Shown here: piece by piece, positions 23,540 to 35,584 of the stretch
Position numbering within the stretch: the first letter of the stretch is position 1
Layout: the number at the start of each line of letters is the position of its first letter
DNA from: Pseudisothecium myosuroides
Lineage: Eukaryota > Streptophyta > Bryopsida > Hypnales > Lembophyllaceae
Assembly (NCBI GenBank): GCA_951799445.1
Contig: OX637287.1
Location: 45,289,724 to 45,353,723, forward strand
Reading direction: 5' to 3'
DNA length: 64,000 nt
The notes under the pieces: model-generated
Database searches by the model: none
The model's input: only the letters and a program-made list of their open reading frames with translations
What the model was told of the DNA's origin: nothing
Position numbers and translations under genes: made by a program

Positions 23540-24696
23540 CAGAGTGCTAGGATGTGAGCATAGAATCTATGAGTCCATGAGTTTAGGAATCTATTTTATA
23601 GACACCTTCTATACTTATAGGTGTCAATATTATAAATACCTATATTGTAGATTCTTTTTATGTTATAAGTACGTATGTTATAATTAACCCCTAAAGTTCC
23701 TTGACTATGTTTTCGCCAAAAATTCTTTAAAACTGCCATTTCTAGTACAATTACCAAAATTTTGAAAAATATCATTTTTAGACACATATAACCATAGGAT
23801 CTTGTAGTACTTTGGTTTGAAAGTATGTGGAAAAAATTTCAGAAATTTCCATCTTGTAGATTGGAAGATATTAGCGTTTGAAGTGGCAAAAGTACTTTTT
23901 TGGGCCCTGCAAAAAATTGGGCAGCTACACTTCACAAGGTTAGATTATTATGAAAAAAATTCCAAAATGGTTGTGCTTCTTTGGATTCATTCTTCAGGGC
24001 AAGTTGGCTACATGATTGAAAATTTTCTGATTATTTGAATCGTACAACATAGAGGAAAAAAATAGTAAGTAGAAAGAAGTAGAAAATGGTTCAAAACACT
24101 AAATTGTTAAGAAGTTAATTATGGAATTGAAAAATGCCAATCCCAATGGTTGCAATGCTATAATAAACAATCTACATCCTACTTTTTTTTGAATAATATT
24201 GAAAATTGAGTGAAATAAACAACTTCAAAGTTTATTTTAGAGTAGACAATCCATAACTGCCCGCAAACTAAAAATCCTCATAACATTTGACTCATTGATC
24301 AAAATGGAACGATTCAAAGCTTTCCACCTGCATATAAATCTAATAAACCAATTTCAAATTTTTATTTTTGAAAAAAGTGATTTTTTTTTATCAGCCCGGA
24401 CTGCCTCAGTTGAAAAACAAACAACATATTAGGCCATAACTTTTGACTTGTATTTCCAAATGTCATGAAATTTGGTGCATATGAAAGATATTCCTTGTCC
24501 CCAACTTCTATAAAAAATTCAGCCCAAAATATGCAAATCTCCAGTCACACGTACTTGCCCAAAATTTCTATGTTGCCAAAAAACGCATGTCGGTCCTTTA
24601 GGGGTTAAACACCTTCAAATGATTGTATGTACATACCTACAACTAGATTCAAGGCTTGTAGGCTAACATCTATATATTTACGCGCTAGCATTGTTG
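23540..24696. mobile_element. CAACGGTGCTAG-family MITE (copy 2), split by a TTAA element
   Basis: The left end AGTGCTAGGATGTGAGCATA and right end CGCGCTAGCATTGTTG correspond to 16838-17098, with the same interior (TCTATGAGTCCATGAG, then ACACCTTCTATACTTATAGG). The interior is broken by the element 23688-24604. No clear flanking duplication remains. Confidence 0.75.
23688..24604. mobile_element. TTAA-family transposon (copy 6, subtype 2, reversed)
   Basis: Perfect TTAA flanks (23684-23687, 24605-24608). Left CCCCTAAAGTTCCTTGAC, right GTCGGTCCTTTAGGGG. 917 bp. Inserted in the CAACGGTGCTAG MITE; the uninterrupted relative at 16838-17098 shows the host without it. Confidence 0.85.
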
Positions 24697-25150
24697 AAAT
24701 ATTTGTTAACCTCTTACTGTCCAACCAAACATATATGGTCATTCTAAAATTCCAGACTCGTTTTGGTGTAGGCAATTCAATTCCTTTGATTGTTTAAAGC
24801 TTTTTTACAAGTAGTATATATTGTAGGTTAACTATAGGAAGCTTTTATTTTTTACTGAAAAAATATATATATTTGATTTGTGATAGTTCCTCAAAGGTAT
24901 AAATGTACCATTAGTGGAAGTGTAAAGCTTGCCAATTTTACTTGATTTGAGATCTAAAAAATTATATATATTCATTTGCTTTGAAAATGGTCTCGATAGA
25001 AAGAGTAAATTAAGTGTTTTCATTAATTTCACTGTTGAAAATTTAAACATGCAAGTATTGATTTGGAATTATTTGCAATTTCTACTTATAAAAAAAATTG
25101 AATTTCAACAATTGCAAGGTGAATTGTGTACTGTAATGAATTTAATAGCT

Positions 25151-25989
25151 AGGTGATTGCAAGAAACACTTGTACTATTTGTTGCGTTTCTGATTTTTGG
25201 CTTTTTAGTACTTTTTAGTACTACAAGTCACCTTGAGTACTATTGGAGGCATGGAATATAAAATCTGAATAATCAATTGGATTTCAAATTTACTACTGAC
25301 AACATGTGATGTTCAGCATTGGATGACAAAAATGGATGGAAATATTTAATTTGCCTTAAATAAAACAATTTACATTAGTAGATAGGAAATACTGCAAGCC
25401 CCTACCAATACTATTGAGTCTTTTTTTGTACCCTGAAGTACTATTTTGAGCCATAGGCTACAATTTACCCTAGAAAATGAGACTTCCACGTTTTTATTTT
25501 TTTAAATTAGAAAACGAATTTGAAAAACTTATTTTGAAAGAAACCATCGTTGTCAACTAAGAGCAAAGTAGGAAGATCAATGCTAGAAGTAAAAAACCAT
25601 TTTTAGTTCAACATAAATTTAACTTGAATATAGCATACCTTAGGCCAATGTAAAACACACTTAGAACATGTTTTTGGAAATCCCTCTTCTGGAAAGGTGT
25701 ATTTCTATTAGAAGAACTAGCCTACCAAATTTGACGACGTAATTCTTCAAAAAAGGTACTTGATCTAGTACTAAAAACCACATGTGTGACATATATTCAA
25801 AATTCAATTTCACCTATTGAATTAATTTTGAAAAAAATGAAAATAATTCAAGTGCATTTTCTATTGCTATAAGAAGCTTGCTTTTAAATTTCATGTTCAT
25901 TCAGTCATTTTTGCAGTACTTATGGCACAAAACAACTTCCGCATTGAATGAGTGACGAAAAATAATACAGGTGTTTCTTGCAATCACCT
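25151..25989. mobile_element. GGGTGATTGC-family transposon (copy 2)
   Basis: AGGTGATTGCAAGAAACACT at the left and its complement ending TTGCAATCACCT at the right, with AGCT duplicated on both sides (25147-25150, 25990-25993). 839 bp. The interior aligns along its length with 8517-9373 and 60934-61788. No gene. Confidence 0.85.
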
Positions 25990-26344
25990 AGCTCTACATT
26001 TGAACTTAAAGTTTTTGAAAATGTAGTTTAGTGTGCTAGCACAATTTCTAGTTGTTCATGTCACCTCCAATCCAAAAAAAAATTATGTGCAAATTTCTCA
26101 AACATTATAGAGAGCGGTAATATACTAAAAATAAAATATATCCACTTTTCTTGTTATAAATTTCACAACTTCTAAATTCAATTTTGCTCTCAAAATTGAT
26201 ATGCATACTGATAAGCAAGCTCTTTAAACATCTACACGGTTAGATTTTGAAAAAAAATTGTTTCATTAAGATAATTATAAGCCCGTGTTCTTTTTACATA
26301 GCAAAAACACACTTTAAAAGGCTTGGGCACTTAGGGCTTACTTG

Positions 26345-27662
26345 AAGCTTTGGCACATTAATTTGACTATACACTCAATCAAATTATCAATTGAAACATG
26401 TCTTCTTAGTTTCTTAATTGCGTTGTATCTCTTCGATAGAACCTTGATCGCTGTTCCATTTTTTACTTCCTTTTAACCCCTAAAGGACCGTTGTTCCTTT
26501 GGGGGACAAATGGGATTTGGGCAGGTACCTACAGGCTGAATTTTTGTCATGATTTTTTGAAACTTTTTTCAAAGATAGAAAAACTGATAAGCTTTGTGGG
26601 AATATAATTTTTTTCACAATCAATGCCCAGGAACAATAGTTATGACCAAATAAGCTCAAAACAAGAGACTGGGGGCAGCCCGGGCAGCAAAAAAAATTTG
26701 CAAAAATTTGATTTTTTTTAAAAATATTTTTTCTCATAGATTATATTTTTGTCTATTTAGAAAGCTTTGATTCATTTCATTTGGATTTGTTATGAGAAAG
26801 TTATGGACATTCTTGTTTTTCGAGCAGTTAGAGCATCTTCTTGAAAAAAATAACTTGTAGGACTCAATTCCGAATGCAATTTTAAAAAAAATTATATTTT
26901 TTTCTTTTTCATGGTTTAATTTACTTGTTAGAACAATCTTACCATTGGAATTAGTGCATTTTAATTCTATTTCAAAGTTTCCTTCTATCTTGTACCTACT
27001 TCTACTTAACAATTTTCTTAAGAATGATAATTAATGTTTTTTTATTTAATTTTTTTTCCTAGACACGCAACTCAATTCTCTACTATAAAGATTTAAAGCT
27101 CAAAACTGTGTAGTGCAAAAATTTTAAATTAAAAATGTTTAAAGTCAAAAAATCTAGTCCCGCAATGTGTTGAAAAACTTGTTTTTTTTACTTTAAATTC
27201 AGATATCTTGCAATCTATGCTATCAAAAATTCTAAAAAAATTCCACATATTTTTATACTAGTTAGGTGTAAGATCCTATAGTCAGATGTGCAAAAAAAGC
27301 ATTTTTCAAAAATTTTAACTCTTTGATATAGAAATGGCAATTTTGAATGTTTTTTGGCAGAAAAAAGGCCTTGGGTCTTTCAGGGTTCATATGCACGCCC
27401 ACTTTTAAAATTGAAAAAAAATGTGATTTTAAATGGTTACAATCACAAGACAAATTTACACAATTTTAACATAAATGTCTATACGAACCTAGCAATGCTT
27501 TTTGTTGATGCGCTTAAAGACAATACTTAAAGTTCATAACATATTCACATGCTAAAGTATATTAGAATCCTTTTTTATTTGCTAATATAATATATTAAAA
27601 ATAATATATGCTTAATAATAATAAATATGCACATTTGTAACTAATAGGTGCACACACCTTAA
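26345..27662. repeat. Dispersed repeat, copy interrupted by a TTAA element
   Basis: 26345-26476 plus 27386-27662 match 51955-52366, which is continuous. The shared sequence includes GAAGCTTTGGCACATT, TTTTTACTTCCTTTTAA and GCACATTTGTAACTAATAG. Both copies are directly followed by a subtype 3 TTAA left end. Confidence 0.75.
26477..27385. mobile_element. TTAA-family transposon (copy 7, subtype 1)
   Basis: TTAA 26473-26476, then CCCCTAAAGGACCGTTGTTC. Right end GGCCTTGGGTCTTTCAGGG followed by TTCA. 909 bp. The unfilled paralogous site at about 52089-52092 still reads TTAA, which confirms the target. Confidence 0.9.
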
Positions 27663-28330
27663 CCCTTAAAGGACGCGACCTCCATGGCCAAGGTAGTCAC
27701 CCAAACTCCTATGATTTTTGGACCAATAGATGCGTTTTTTGTTTTTTACAATGACCAATGAAGTCATCCATCAAAAATTTTAGCCTCAAAATCGCACCGT
27801 GCCTAAAACTGCTAGTATCACTATGAGTGCATCTTCATGATCATTATGTATGTATACTAAGAAAACAATTTTAGAAAATCTACTTTGACCCTTCATAACT
27901 TTTGCATATGGTGTCCAAATGTTGCGTTCTTTAATGCATTGGAACCTCCTTTCTTATGCCAAAAATAAAATATAAAAAAATTGACTACAATAACTTATTA
28001 GTAACAAATACAATGGTAAAAAGTAATTATTTTGGAAATATAGATGTCCTTGACTACCAAAATTCCTCCAAAATACAATGAATTTTTACAGTTATGAAAA
28101 CACTATGATCCAAACTTTTTCTACATCTGGTGGCTTTTCCTACCTCACCGCTTTCTTCTTCCAAAGCTCAACTCCCCACAATGGATTCTACCCCCTGAAA
28201 GCGAGATCAAAGTCCAAGCTAGAAGTCGGCAAAATAACATTTTTTTTTATAATCGTATAATTCCTTCAAAAATAATGTTTTTTCAATCAAATAACTTAAT
28301 ATGTTCTCTTTCCTAATCACTCAACTACCA
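27663..28330. mobile_element. TTAA-family fragment (subtype 3), right boundary unclear
   Basis: TTAA 27659-27662, then CCCTTAAAGGACGCGACC. The first 120 bp match 52367-52480. No matching right end is visible; the stretch then becomes unrecognised AT-rich sequence. Confidence 0.45.
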
Positions 28331-28794
28331 AAGTCCAAAATTTGAGCAAAAAAGATATATTTTTGGTGGAGATATTTACGGTTATTTGAAGAATGTTGCT
28401 TTCTGAGGACATCTATACCCATATTAATGATCTAGTCAATTTGAGAGGGGTGATGGAAATTTAGGCAAGCAGGAGAATCGAGGCCACTTTGGACCTTTTG
28501 GCCCGTCTTTCTGGAGCCACTTTGTGTCCATATACTGGTTCAGTAAGTGATTTTCTTCATCCACCTTTTATTTGATTTCAAGTATATTTTTGCCTAATTC
28601 TTTGATGGAAAGGTTGATTACGATGGGGATTGATAGGATGTACATTTATTAACAGTCCATTTAATTTGATGGATAGTAGAAAATTGTTGTTATAAATCAA
28701 AATTTTGAAAGGGTTTAGGAATGGCTTGACTTTTGATGGTTAAATTTTGTAGCGTTGTAGTTGATGAGACTCAAAAGAATTTACCAAAAAGCAA

Positions 28795-29142
28795 ATGGTA
28801 AACCATCTTATTGACAAATATTGAAGTTAAAACTTGGACAAATTCAACTTCCATCACAATCCAAATATTATCACAAGTCTATTGAGTGTATGGGATTGAA
28901 AATAATTTATAGTTAGGAGAAACAAGTACATTTTGCAAAAAATAAACACAACTAGTGTCAAAGACAAAGAAGATAGAGGTACACTTGGCCTTAATGGTTC
29001 TGTGGTAAATAGGAATGTTGATGTACCCATGGTGGAAGAGCATAACAAGTCGTTTGATGGTAGAATTACTATGTTTGACACATCTTTGGTAGGAAAAACT
29101 AGCCCAATCCTATTGCATTACAATAAAAGAAGATGGTCTTGA
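28795..29142 (+). pseudogene. Gene fragment related to 38736-39249
   Basis: After a decayed part matching TTGGACAAATTCAACTTCCA, an open frame of 69 codons (28933-29142) includes DRGTLGLNGSVVNRNVDVPM and SFDGRITMFDTSLV. The minus-strand fragment at 38736-39050 reads DRGKLGLDGTLVNRDVAILM and WFDGRITMYDTSLV. Conservation at protein level between two divergent copies indicates a once-coding sequence, probably from a transposon. Family not recognised. Confidence 0.5.
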
Positions 29143-29222
29143 ATATTAAGTTTCTTGTTTTTAAGACTATACAATTCTTGTCATGTGATTTGTACAATAA
29201 TTTAAAAATAATAATATAATAT

Positions 29223-29225
<3 letters not shown>

Positions 29226-29288
<63 letters not shown>
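29226..29288. repeat. (TA)n microsatellite
   Basis: About 31 TA/AT units, just downstream of the gene fragment. Confidence 0.95.
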
Positions 29289-29290
<2 letters not shown>

Positions 29291-29594
29291 GATATATAAT
29301 AGAAAATAATTTTGATATAAATATAAAATGGTCATTTTAACTATTATTTTATTATCATATTTTGATTATATTCTTGTAGTTATAGATTTTTTCTTCCAAT
29401 AATGTTTAGACAATATTTGTTTGCATTTGAAGAGCTAATTATTGTAAGTTATACATTTTTTCATAATATAGTTTTGTTTTGTATTTTGTATAGCATTTGT
29501 GTTTACAAAATGAGTGAACAAGAAGAATATTTTCACTAGTCAAATGGTGGCAGTGTAAAGCTAGACTACAAGTGATCATTGGTCGTCTCAGAGG

Positions 29595-29885
29595 CATTAG
29601 AGAAAGAATGGGGCCTTAAGAAGGCCGCCAAATCTAGAACAACAATGTAAACAAAACAAAATATAAAATACTTTTAGATGTTTAAAATAGTGATTGGTAC
29701 AATCTATCCAAAAATCTTAAATTTAGAAAAAAAAAAATGTCAATCTGACATGGTGCCAGTTTGAGGTGCCATGTTAGATTGCAATTTAAAAAAAGTTAAT
29801 ATATTTTTTCAAAATAAATTATTTTTTATTTGCATTGCTTGTCCAGATTTGACAACCCTCTTGAGGCCCTATTCTTTTTTTAATG
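29595..29885. mobile_element. ATTAGAGAAA-end MITE (copy 3)
   Basis: Left CATTAGAGAAAGAATGGGGC, right GGCCCTATTCTTTTTTTAATG. The interior holds a small palindrome (CTGACATGGTGCCAG / GGTGCCATGTTAG). Confidence 0.6.
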
Positions 29886-30364
29886 ATTCATCTACCAAAT
29901 TTGTCTTCAAAGAGTGAGAAAAATTAGTGTCATGCACTTGCAATCCACAAATACATTTTGGAGCTCCACTGCATTGTAGCGTGACATTTGAAGTCCTAGA
30001 GATGGCATGCGTGTCCAAAGTTCCTATGTCACAAATTGTCAGTAGTAATCGTACAATTATCATTGGGCACTGCTTTCATGTAACATTCATTCATTTAAAA
30101 ATATTGTTACAACACAATATTGACAATCATTAATATCATACAATTTAGGCATGTCATTGATATTTGAGTTTGAAATTTTAAAATTGCACGACAACTATGC
30201 ATGACAAAATGTATATGACTTTAGTGGTTTAGTGATGGGCAACTAATTTTGTGCAACATCAATGCTTATTTAAGACATATAAAGTTAGTGCAATAATCAC
30301 ACAACATCATGTCCACGCAGACTTACTACACTAACACTGCATTTTTTTTTACCTTTCACAATTT

Positions 30365-31523
30365 TAGTATTAAGTCAATTGAAAAGCAGGAATTGTGTTC
30401 AAAGTAGAAATTCAAACTTCATTTAGTTATAGTAGAACAATTTTTTTCAAAAAACTTTGAACTTAGAAAAGTTGGTAAATTAAGCTAGCTTTCATTTTCA
30501 AAAACCTGTTAGAGATTTAGTGCTTTCAATCAAAGGTTATGGACAAAGTTCAGAGACGAGTTGGAAAGGACATTTTTTTGACATTTGGGTGAATGCAAGA
30601 AACACATGTACTATTTTGCGTCACACCTTGCGTTTTGATTATTTTTTGGTTATAACTTTTGCATTCTAGCTCCAAATGACTCAAGATTTATATGTAAGGT
30701 ACTCATTACTATTATACACCTTACCTATTTTTTTTTGGTAATTTTCAAAAATAGTTTACTATCCAAAAATAGCCCTCAATTTTATGTCACACTTGCCAAT
30801 TTGGAGGTTTTTAGTACTATTTAGTACCCCCCAAAACGAATTTTGAGCTGAAATTTGGAGGGCATGGTCTTCTAATAGACTTGTAGCTATTGTACTGTAC
30901 AAAGGAATTTCAAAAATAATTAATTGTATATGGTGTGGAAGTCCACAAAGTGTGCTTCTTTCTACTTGCATTTTAGAACATATAAAATATAATTTTGGAT
31001 TATTTTGGGTGAATGACCATTTCCATAGACTTGTTACAAATTGCTAATTTTCATTTTATGTATTTATTTTTGTTTCCTATTTTTAACTAATTTATACATC
31101 AAAATATCCATTTTCTTGAGATTTGGCACTTTTCTAATTCTCTAGCTTAAAGAATTTTCTATGCATTTCCTTTGGTGGTTACCTTCATCTTAAAGGTGTA
31201 TATATTAGCCATATTTTTAAATTTTTTTTTTTTTTCTAATTTTATAGTACTCTTAAAAATCATGAATATTATAAAAATGCAACTAAATCGGTAGGTGTTT
31301 CTTGCATTCACCCATTTTCAAACATTCTCTTTGAATTTTGTCCATAACTTTTGATTGGAGTCTCAAAATCTCAAACGGCTTTTTGGAGATGAAAACTAGT
31401 TTGATTTTCCAACTTTTCTTAGTTTAAAGTTAAAAAAAAAGCTATTCTATTATGCCAAACTCAGGTTTGAATTTCTACATAGAACACAAATTCTTATGTT
31501 TTGACAATGAGCGGTTAAGCTTT
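30365..31523. mobile_element. Long-inverted-repeat element, copy split by 30597-31313
   Basis: The outer parts align with 2250-2693 (AGCAGGAATTGTGTTCAA at the left, TATGTTTTGACAATGAGCGG at the right). The alignment breaks precisely at the nested insertion. Confidence 0.8.
30597..31313. mobile_element. GGGTGATTGC-family transposon (copy 3, second subfamily)
   Basis: Ends GGGTGAATGCAAGAAACACA and GGTGTTTCTTGCATTCACCC; ATTT on both sides (30593-30596, 31314-31317). The unfilled relative at about 2490 reads GACATTTTCAAAC with a single ATTT. 717 bp, non-coding. Confidence 0.9.
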
Positions 31524-31699
31524 CATCTTCAAGTTATATTATATCGTTCACTTAAATTATAACTTGAAATCTGAATTATACTATGTTACATGCCAATTTA
31601 GTCTAGAATTTTGGAGATTAAGACATAATTAAAGCTTGATTTCGTAACGGACAAAATTGTCACCATAGTATAAGTGACAATTAGTTTAAGCAAAATACT

Positions 31700-33250
31700 A
31701 TATTTAAACTAGTCTAGACATCTGGTGAAAAGATCATTTGGTTGGATATAAAAAAAAATTAATTGATTTTTTTTTGTTTGCATCGAAAATGGCATTTATA
31801 AGTGGTTTTGACAAAAAAAAAATAACCTTGGGATTCTAGGAGTCACAAGCTATTAGAAACCAAAAAATAATCTTCAACCCTAAAATTAGGTTTGAGGTAA
31901 AGGAGACAAATAATTTGGAAAAAACAAAAAAGTAAAAAGGGAATAATATTATAGAATGGAGGATGTACTAATCAATCTAGCCACCTACATGAGTGTATAA
32001 ATTATCTGCTTGTCCAATCTGACGTCACTATTAGAATTTTGAGTAGTTAGCAAAATTTTCTAGCAACATTCTTTTGGCTAAGCAATGTTTGAAAAAGAAA
32101 ACAACATTCACAAACAACATTTCTAGTAGAAAATACATTGTAGATTTGTAGACCAAAAAAACTACATCAAAGAACAAAATTATAATTTGCCTTAGTCAAT
32201 GTTCTTGATGTTGTTTCTATGCATGTGCATTTGTTTCCAAGTGAAGGCACCTCCTTACTATTATAATTGCCAATGTAGAGAGGGAGATTAAATGCATAAG
32301 GTAAAACAACCCATTCCAAACACAATGGTTGCCTTGGCTTGATAAAATCATTGACATGATTGTGAGAGAAGGCAATAGTAGTTGAAATTTTGTTTTTCTC
32401 AATTGGCAAAATTATGATTCTTTAAAACTGTGTTGATTGTCCAATTGAGTTTGTAGACTATCCCATGACCAATAAAAATTTCGTCCATAATAGTCATGAT
32501 TGTAACTCATCTAAAGCAACTACAATGATTTTTTTAACTCTTTATAGAAACAATAGAAAAAATTTGGAATTTGGATCTTATAGTGCTTTAATAGAGTTCT
32601 CGCTTCCTCTTTAAATATCCATTTTTGACAAATTGAAAAATCCAATTCCTATTCTAGAAAAATTAATAAATACTTGTTCAAGGACTGATTCAACATTCTC
32701 AACCTTGGTACAACTTGCAATCTTTATAGGAAGATGAAGCTATAACTAGTGTTTAAAGATATTTGATGATTATGAATGAAGCATAATTTATGCATTTGCA
32801 TATACAAAACATGATTATTTATTCACTTCAAATTTGACAGTTGCTTGAGATGGCATCCACTTCAAAATTGAGAATAATTTATAAATATTTCTATTTCTAT
32901 TTTAGAAATCATTCTTGCAAAATATGATCACCACAAATGAAAATATGGATATTTGTGTGCTAACTAAATATAAAAGAAGTTGAAATACGTAAAACATTCC
33001 TATTTAAAGGGATACCAAAACACCCTTAGAAAAGGAACACTAATTCCTTCAGAATCCGTAATCAGTACTTCTTGTTGAATTTTGTGTCTCTAATTTTCCA
33101 TAGTGCATGACTTATTTGGTTGCATCTAGGGTAAAGAAGGATGAATTCTCTATTACAACAATGTTATGTGTATAAATTCTTCTGATAACGCATCCTAAAA
33201 ATTTCAGTCAAAATATTTAGAATCAAGTCTAGTTTCTTTGATCACAATTT
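31700..33250. repeat. Orphan copy of the distal gene-flank block
   Basis: Matches 8200-8516 plus 9374-10492 plus 11612-11715 (block A), but no gene follows. It starts in a relic right half of a TTAA-type element (31700-31850) and ends near ATCACAATTTAGGGGTTAAC, the last bases of another TTAA element. Translations of 32217-32402 and 9535-9795 (minus) share WNGLFYL and TKFQLLLP, perhaps an old exon. Confidence 0.7.
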
Positions 33251-33660
33251 AGGGGTTAACTTTACAAAAAATTTAGATCTTTTTTGTGGAAAATTGATTT
33301 TTTTGAGAATTTTTGAAGAGAAAGTGAAGAAAAATGACATCATGACATAGAAAATTATTTCAAAAAAATCAAAATTTCACCACATGTGTATATTACAATG
33401 ACAAACACCATAGTGTAAACTCAATTTCCATGTCATTCTACAAATAGAATTCAATAGACCTTAAAAATACATCCAAAGTTCAAATTGCAATAAAATATTC
33501 AATATTAGGAATTTTTTCAAAATAAAATTGAGTAGAAACTAGAGTAGATGACCTTCAATTTATTAGGTGGGCTCAAACTCAAAAAATATCAATTTTTTGG
33601 AAAAATTTCAGATTTAGAGCAAAGAGCAACAACTTCCCAAAATACACTAGAATAGCATAT
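33250..33660. mobile_element. TTAA-family debris (subtype 3 interior)
   Basis: Begins with an isolated TTTAGGGGTTAAC end and continues with sequence matching 19120-19480 (CACATGTGTATATTACAATG, CAATTTCCATGTCATTCTAC). Apparently a rearranged or deleted insertion at the TTAA still intact in block A (about 11703-11706). Confidence 0.5.
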
Positions 33661-34280
33661 TTTGTGATCTGTGTTTTTTAACAACTTCTCATTTCTATGA
33701 AGACAAACACTAGTAAGACTACAAATTTAATTGGATACTCTTTATAATCCAACATGAAAGGTCAACAAGGAAAAGGGGGATGAAAAAATGCTTCCAGTAG
33801 CCTTACAAGTTACAACTCACTAGATTGTCATCCAAATGCCACATAAGATAATGTGCTATAAAATCAACCCTCCTCTTCAAACCGACCCTATAAAATGGTA
33901 CTCAATGGATATGAAGTGGTTCTTCAATGGACCACTTTAGCCATTGATTCAATCGAAAAAAAGTATTCTTTATTGCAAGAGCCAATCATTGGCCTTGATT
34001 TCCTCAAATCACTTTAGAAGTTGCAAGTGGACGCATTTTGGGAGACCTAGGGTCACATATAGGTACCTATAACATAAATCTTTGAAAATTCATAACTAAT
34101 TCAAAAATACTTTAAAAAATATGAAACCACTTGTGTTACGTTTGGCATCTATTTTTCTTTCTCTGAAAAATGAATTAAAAATATTTTTTTCACGCAAACC
34201 TATGAAAAAAGCGGACCAGCCCTTCAAGGGTCGCTTTTAGAGCATATTACCTTAGTGGCACCAGCGGCGTTCCAAGGTTA
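33661..34280. other. Gene-free stretch
   Basis: No gene or clear repeat. Low to moderate GC. Confidence 0.4.
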
Positions 34281-34686
34281 AAATACCAACCAAGTTTTTC
34301 AAGCAACCGAAAGAATCATAACAACCGCCCTTTGTAAAAAACCATAACCTAAAACACGGCCGGCCATTCTTCTGGCAATGGCGACAAGGACGCCGCTGCT
34401 ACAGGTGTCCCGACTTCAGGTCATCGCTTCCACCTATCTGATATTATGGATCCTGATGCCAATCCTGATGTTATGGATTTTCACGCACTATCTATCAAGT
34501 ATCCGGTAGTGATGCAGAGCAGAAGCTAGTCTTCACACACTTCATTCCATATCTCATGTGCATGCACCATTAGTTTTACAGACAACTGAATATCTAGCGA
34601 GACGGACACAGCGATCCTGAAGCCTAAAGCCATTATCCTGAAGCCCCACCCTGACGTACTCATTCTAGCTTCGTCGTCATGGCCGA

Positions 34687-34700
34687 GTCACTCGAGTGAC
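34687..34700. promoter_or_regulatory. Upstream palindrome of gene B
   Basis: GTCACTCGAGTGAC is a perfect 14-bp palindrome 56 bp before the TATA box. Gene D has GTCACTAGAGTGAC at the same distance. A TGACGT motif lies just upstream (34652-34657). It may be a bZIP-type or other dimer site; that is inference. Confidence 0.5.
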
Positions 34701-34756
34701 GGTGGCAATCCCGGCCGATAGGGCTCGGTTGAGCTGAACGGAAGGGGCTCACTCAC

Positions 34757-34764
34757 TATATAAG
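34757..34764 (+). promoter_or_regulatory. TATA box of gene B
   Basis: TATATAAG, about 250 bp before the ATG. The following leader (CATCCTTCACAGCAGTTCC) is conserved in A, C and D. Relative to A and D, B's leader retains about 80 extra bases, including a (TTGA)n run around 34930-34948. Confidence 0.75.
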
Positions 34765-35007
34765 AACCCACTCCGGCTCATCCTTCACAGCAGTTCCATA
34801 TATCACTGCTTGCTACCTCCAGACTTCCTAGTCTTCAATTCATGTCGATCGCTAACTGAATAATTGCTGAGGATCTAGATTGTATTCGCATTCAATTGCG
34901 ATCAGCGTTGCGTCTCGATCGATCTCACATTGATTGATTGATTGATTCCTGTGCATATTCCTGTTTAGCTTCCGCCAGCGTCGATTGGTACGTCAGCGTC
35001 CAACCGC

Positions 35008-35322
35008 ATGGCGGCCACGGGGATGAAATGGGCTTCCTGGCTGTTGCGAGCGCTGCTGCTGCTCATGATCGTGCAAAGCGCGGTAGGCGTGAAGTGGGGC
35101 AGCTTCATCAGGGACGATTGCATATCTATTACGCTGCGCAAGTGGCGCTCTCAGCTGCTCGACATCCAGGGCGACTGGAACACGGCGTGCCGGAACACTC
35201 CAGCCACTGTGAACGGACAGTTCTTCGAGCACCCCACTAACTGCTTCAACAAAGGCGATGGCGGAGAGTGGGGCGAGTTTTGGGTCAATGACCCAACCTG
35301 CCTACAGCCCAGTTTTTACTGA
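35008..35322 (+). CDS. Secreted Cys/Trp-rich single-domain protein (gene B)
   Basis: 104 residues. Residues 1-27 are a signal peptide (core LLRALLLLMIVQSAVG), nearly identical to gene A. One domain follows, with cysteines at 38, 61, 79 and 98, spacing identical to each domain of A. It keeps WGSF, KW, DIQGDWNTAC, TPATVNGQFF, CFNKG and GEWGEF. It ends six residues after the last cysteine. The start is supported by the conserved MAATGMKWAS in all copies. GC is far above the surrounding 30-35%. It has a full promoter and a good AATAAA downstream, so it is probably expressed. Inverted relative to A, C and D. Mature protein about 77 residues; function unrecognised, extracellular location inferred. 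Confidence 0.85.
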   Translation: MAATGMKWASWLLRALLLLMIVQSAVGVKWGSFIRDDCISITLRKWRSQLLDIQGDWNTACRNTPATVNGQFFEHPTNCFNKGDGGEWGEFWVNDPTCLQPSFY

Positions 35323-35578
35323 CTAAATTATTCCGGGTTGCTCCGATCGATCAATCCACAACGGCCTGCTAGCTAGCTACAAGCTCGTTAGCTCTTGATC
35401 CATCCGTTTGGAATTGCATGCTAGTATATACGTGCGCATGCACGTAGATATAGATGTTTGTAATTGTAGGAGTATGAATGGTAGAAGAGTGTTGAACTCC
35501 CGCTTGGATTGTTTGTGTTTGAGAAGGAGATCCGATCACTGCCAGCTATGAACAGGCTAGCGAGGAGAAGCAGTTCAT

Positions 35579-35584
35579 AATAAA
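35579..35584 (+). terminator. Probable polyadenylation signal of gene B
   Basis: AATAAA about 260 bp after the stop, within the conserved 3' region. Confidence 0.5.
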
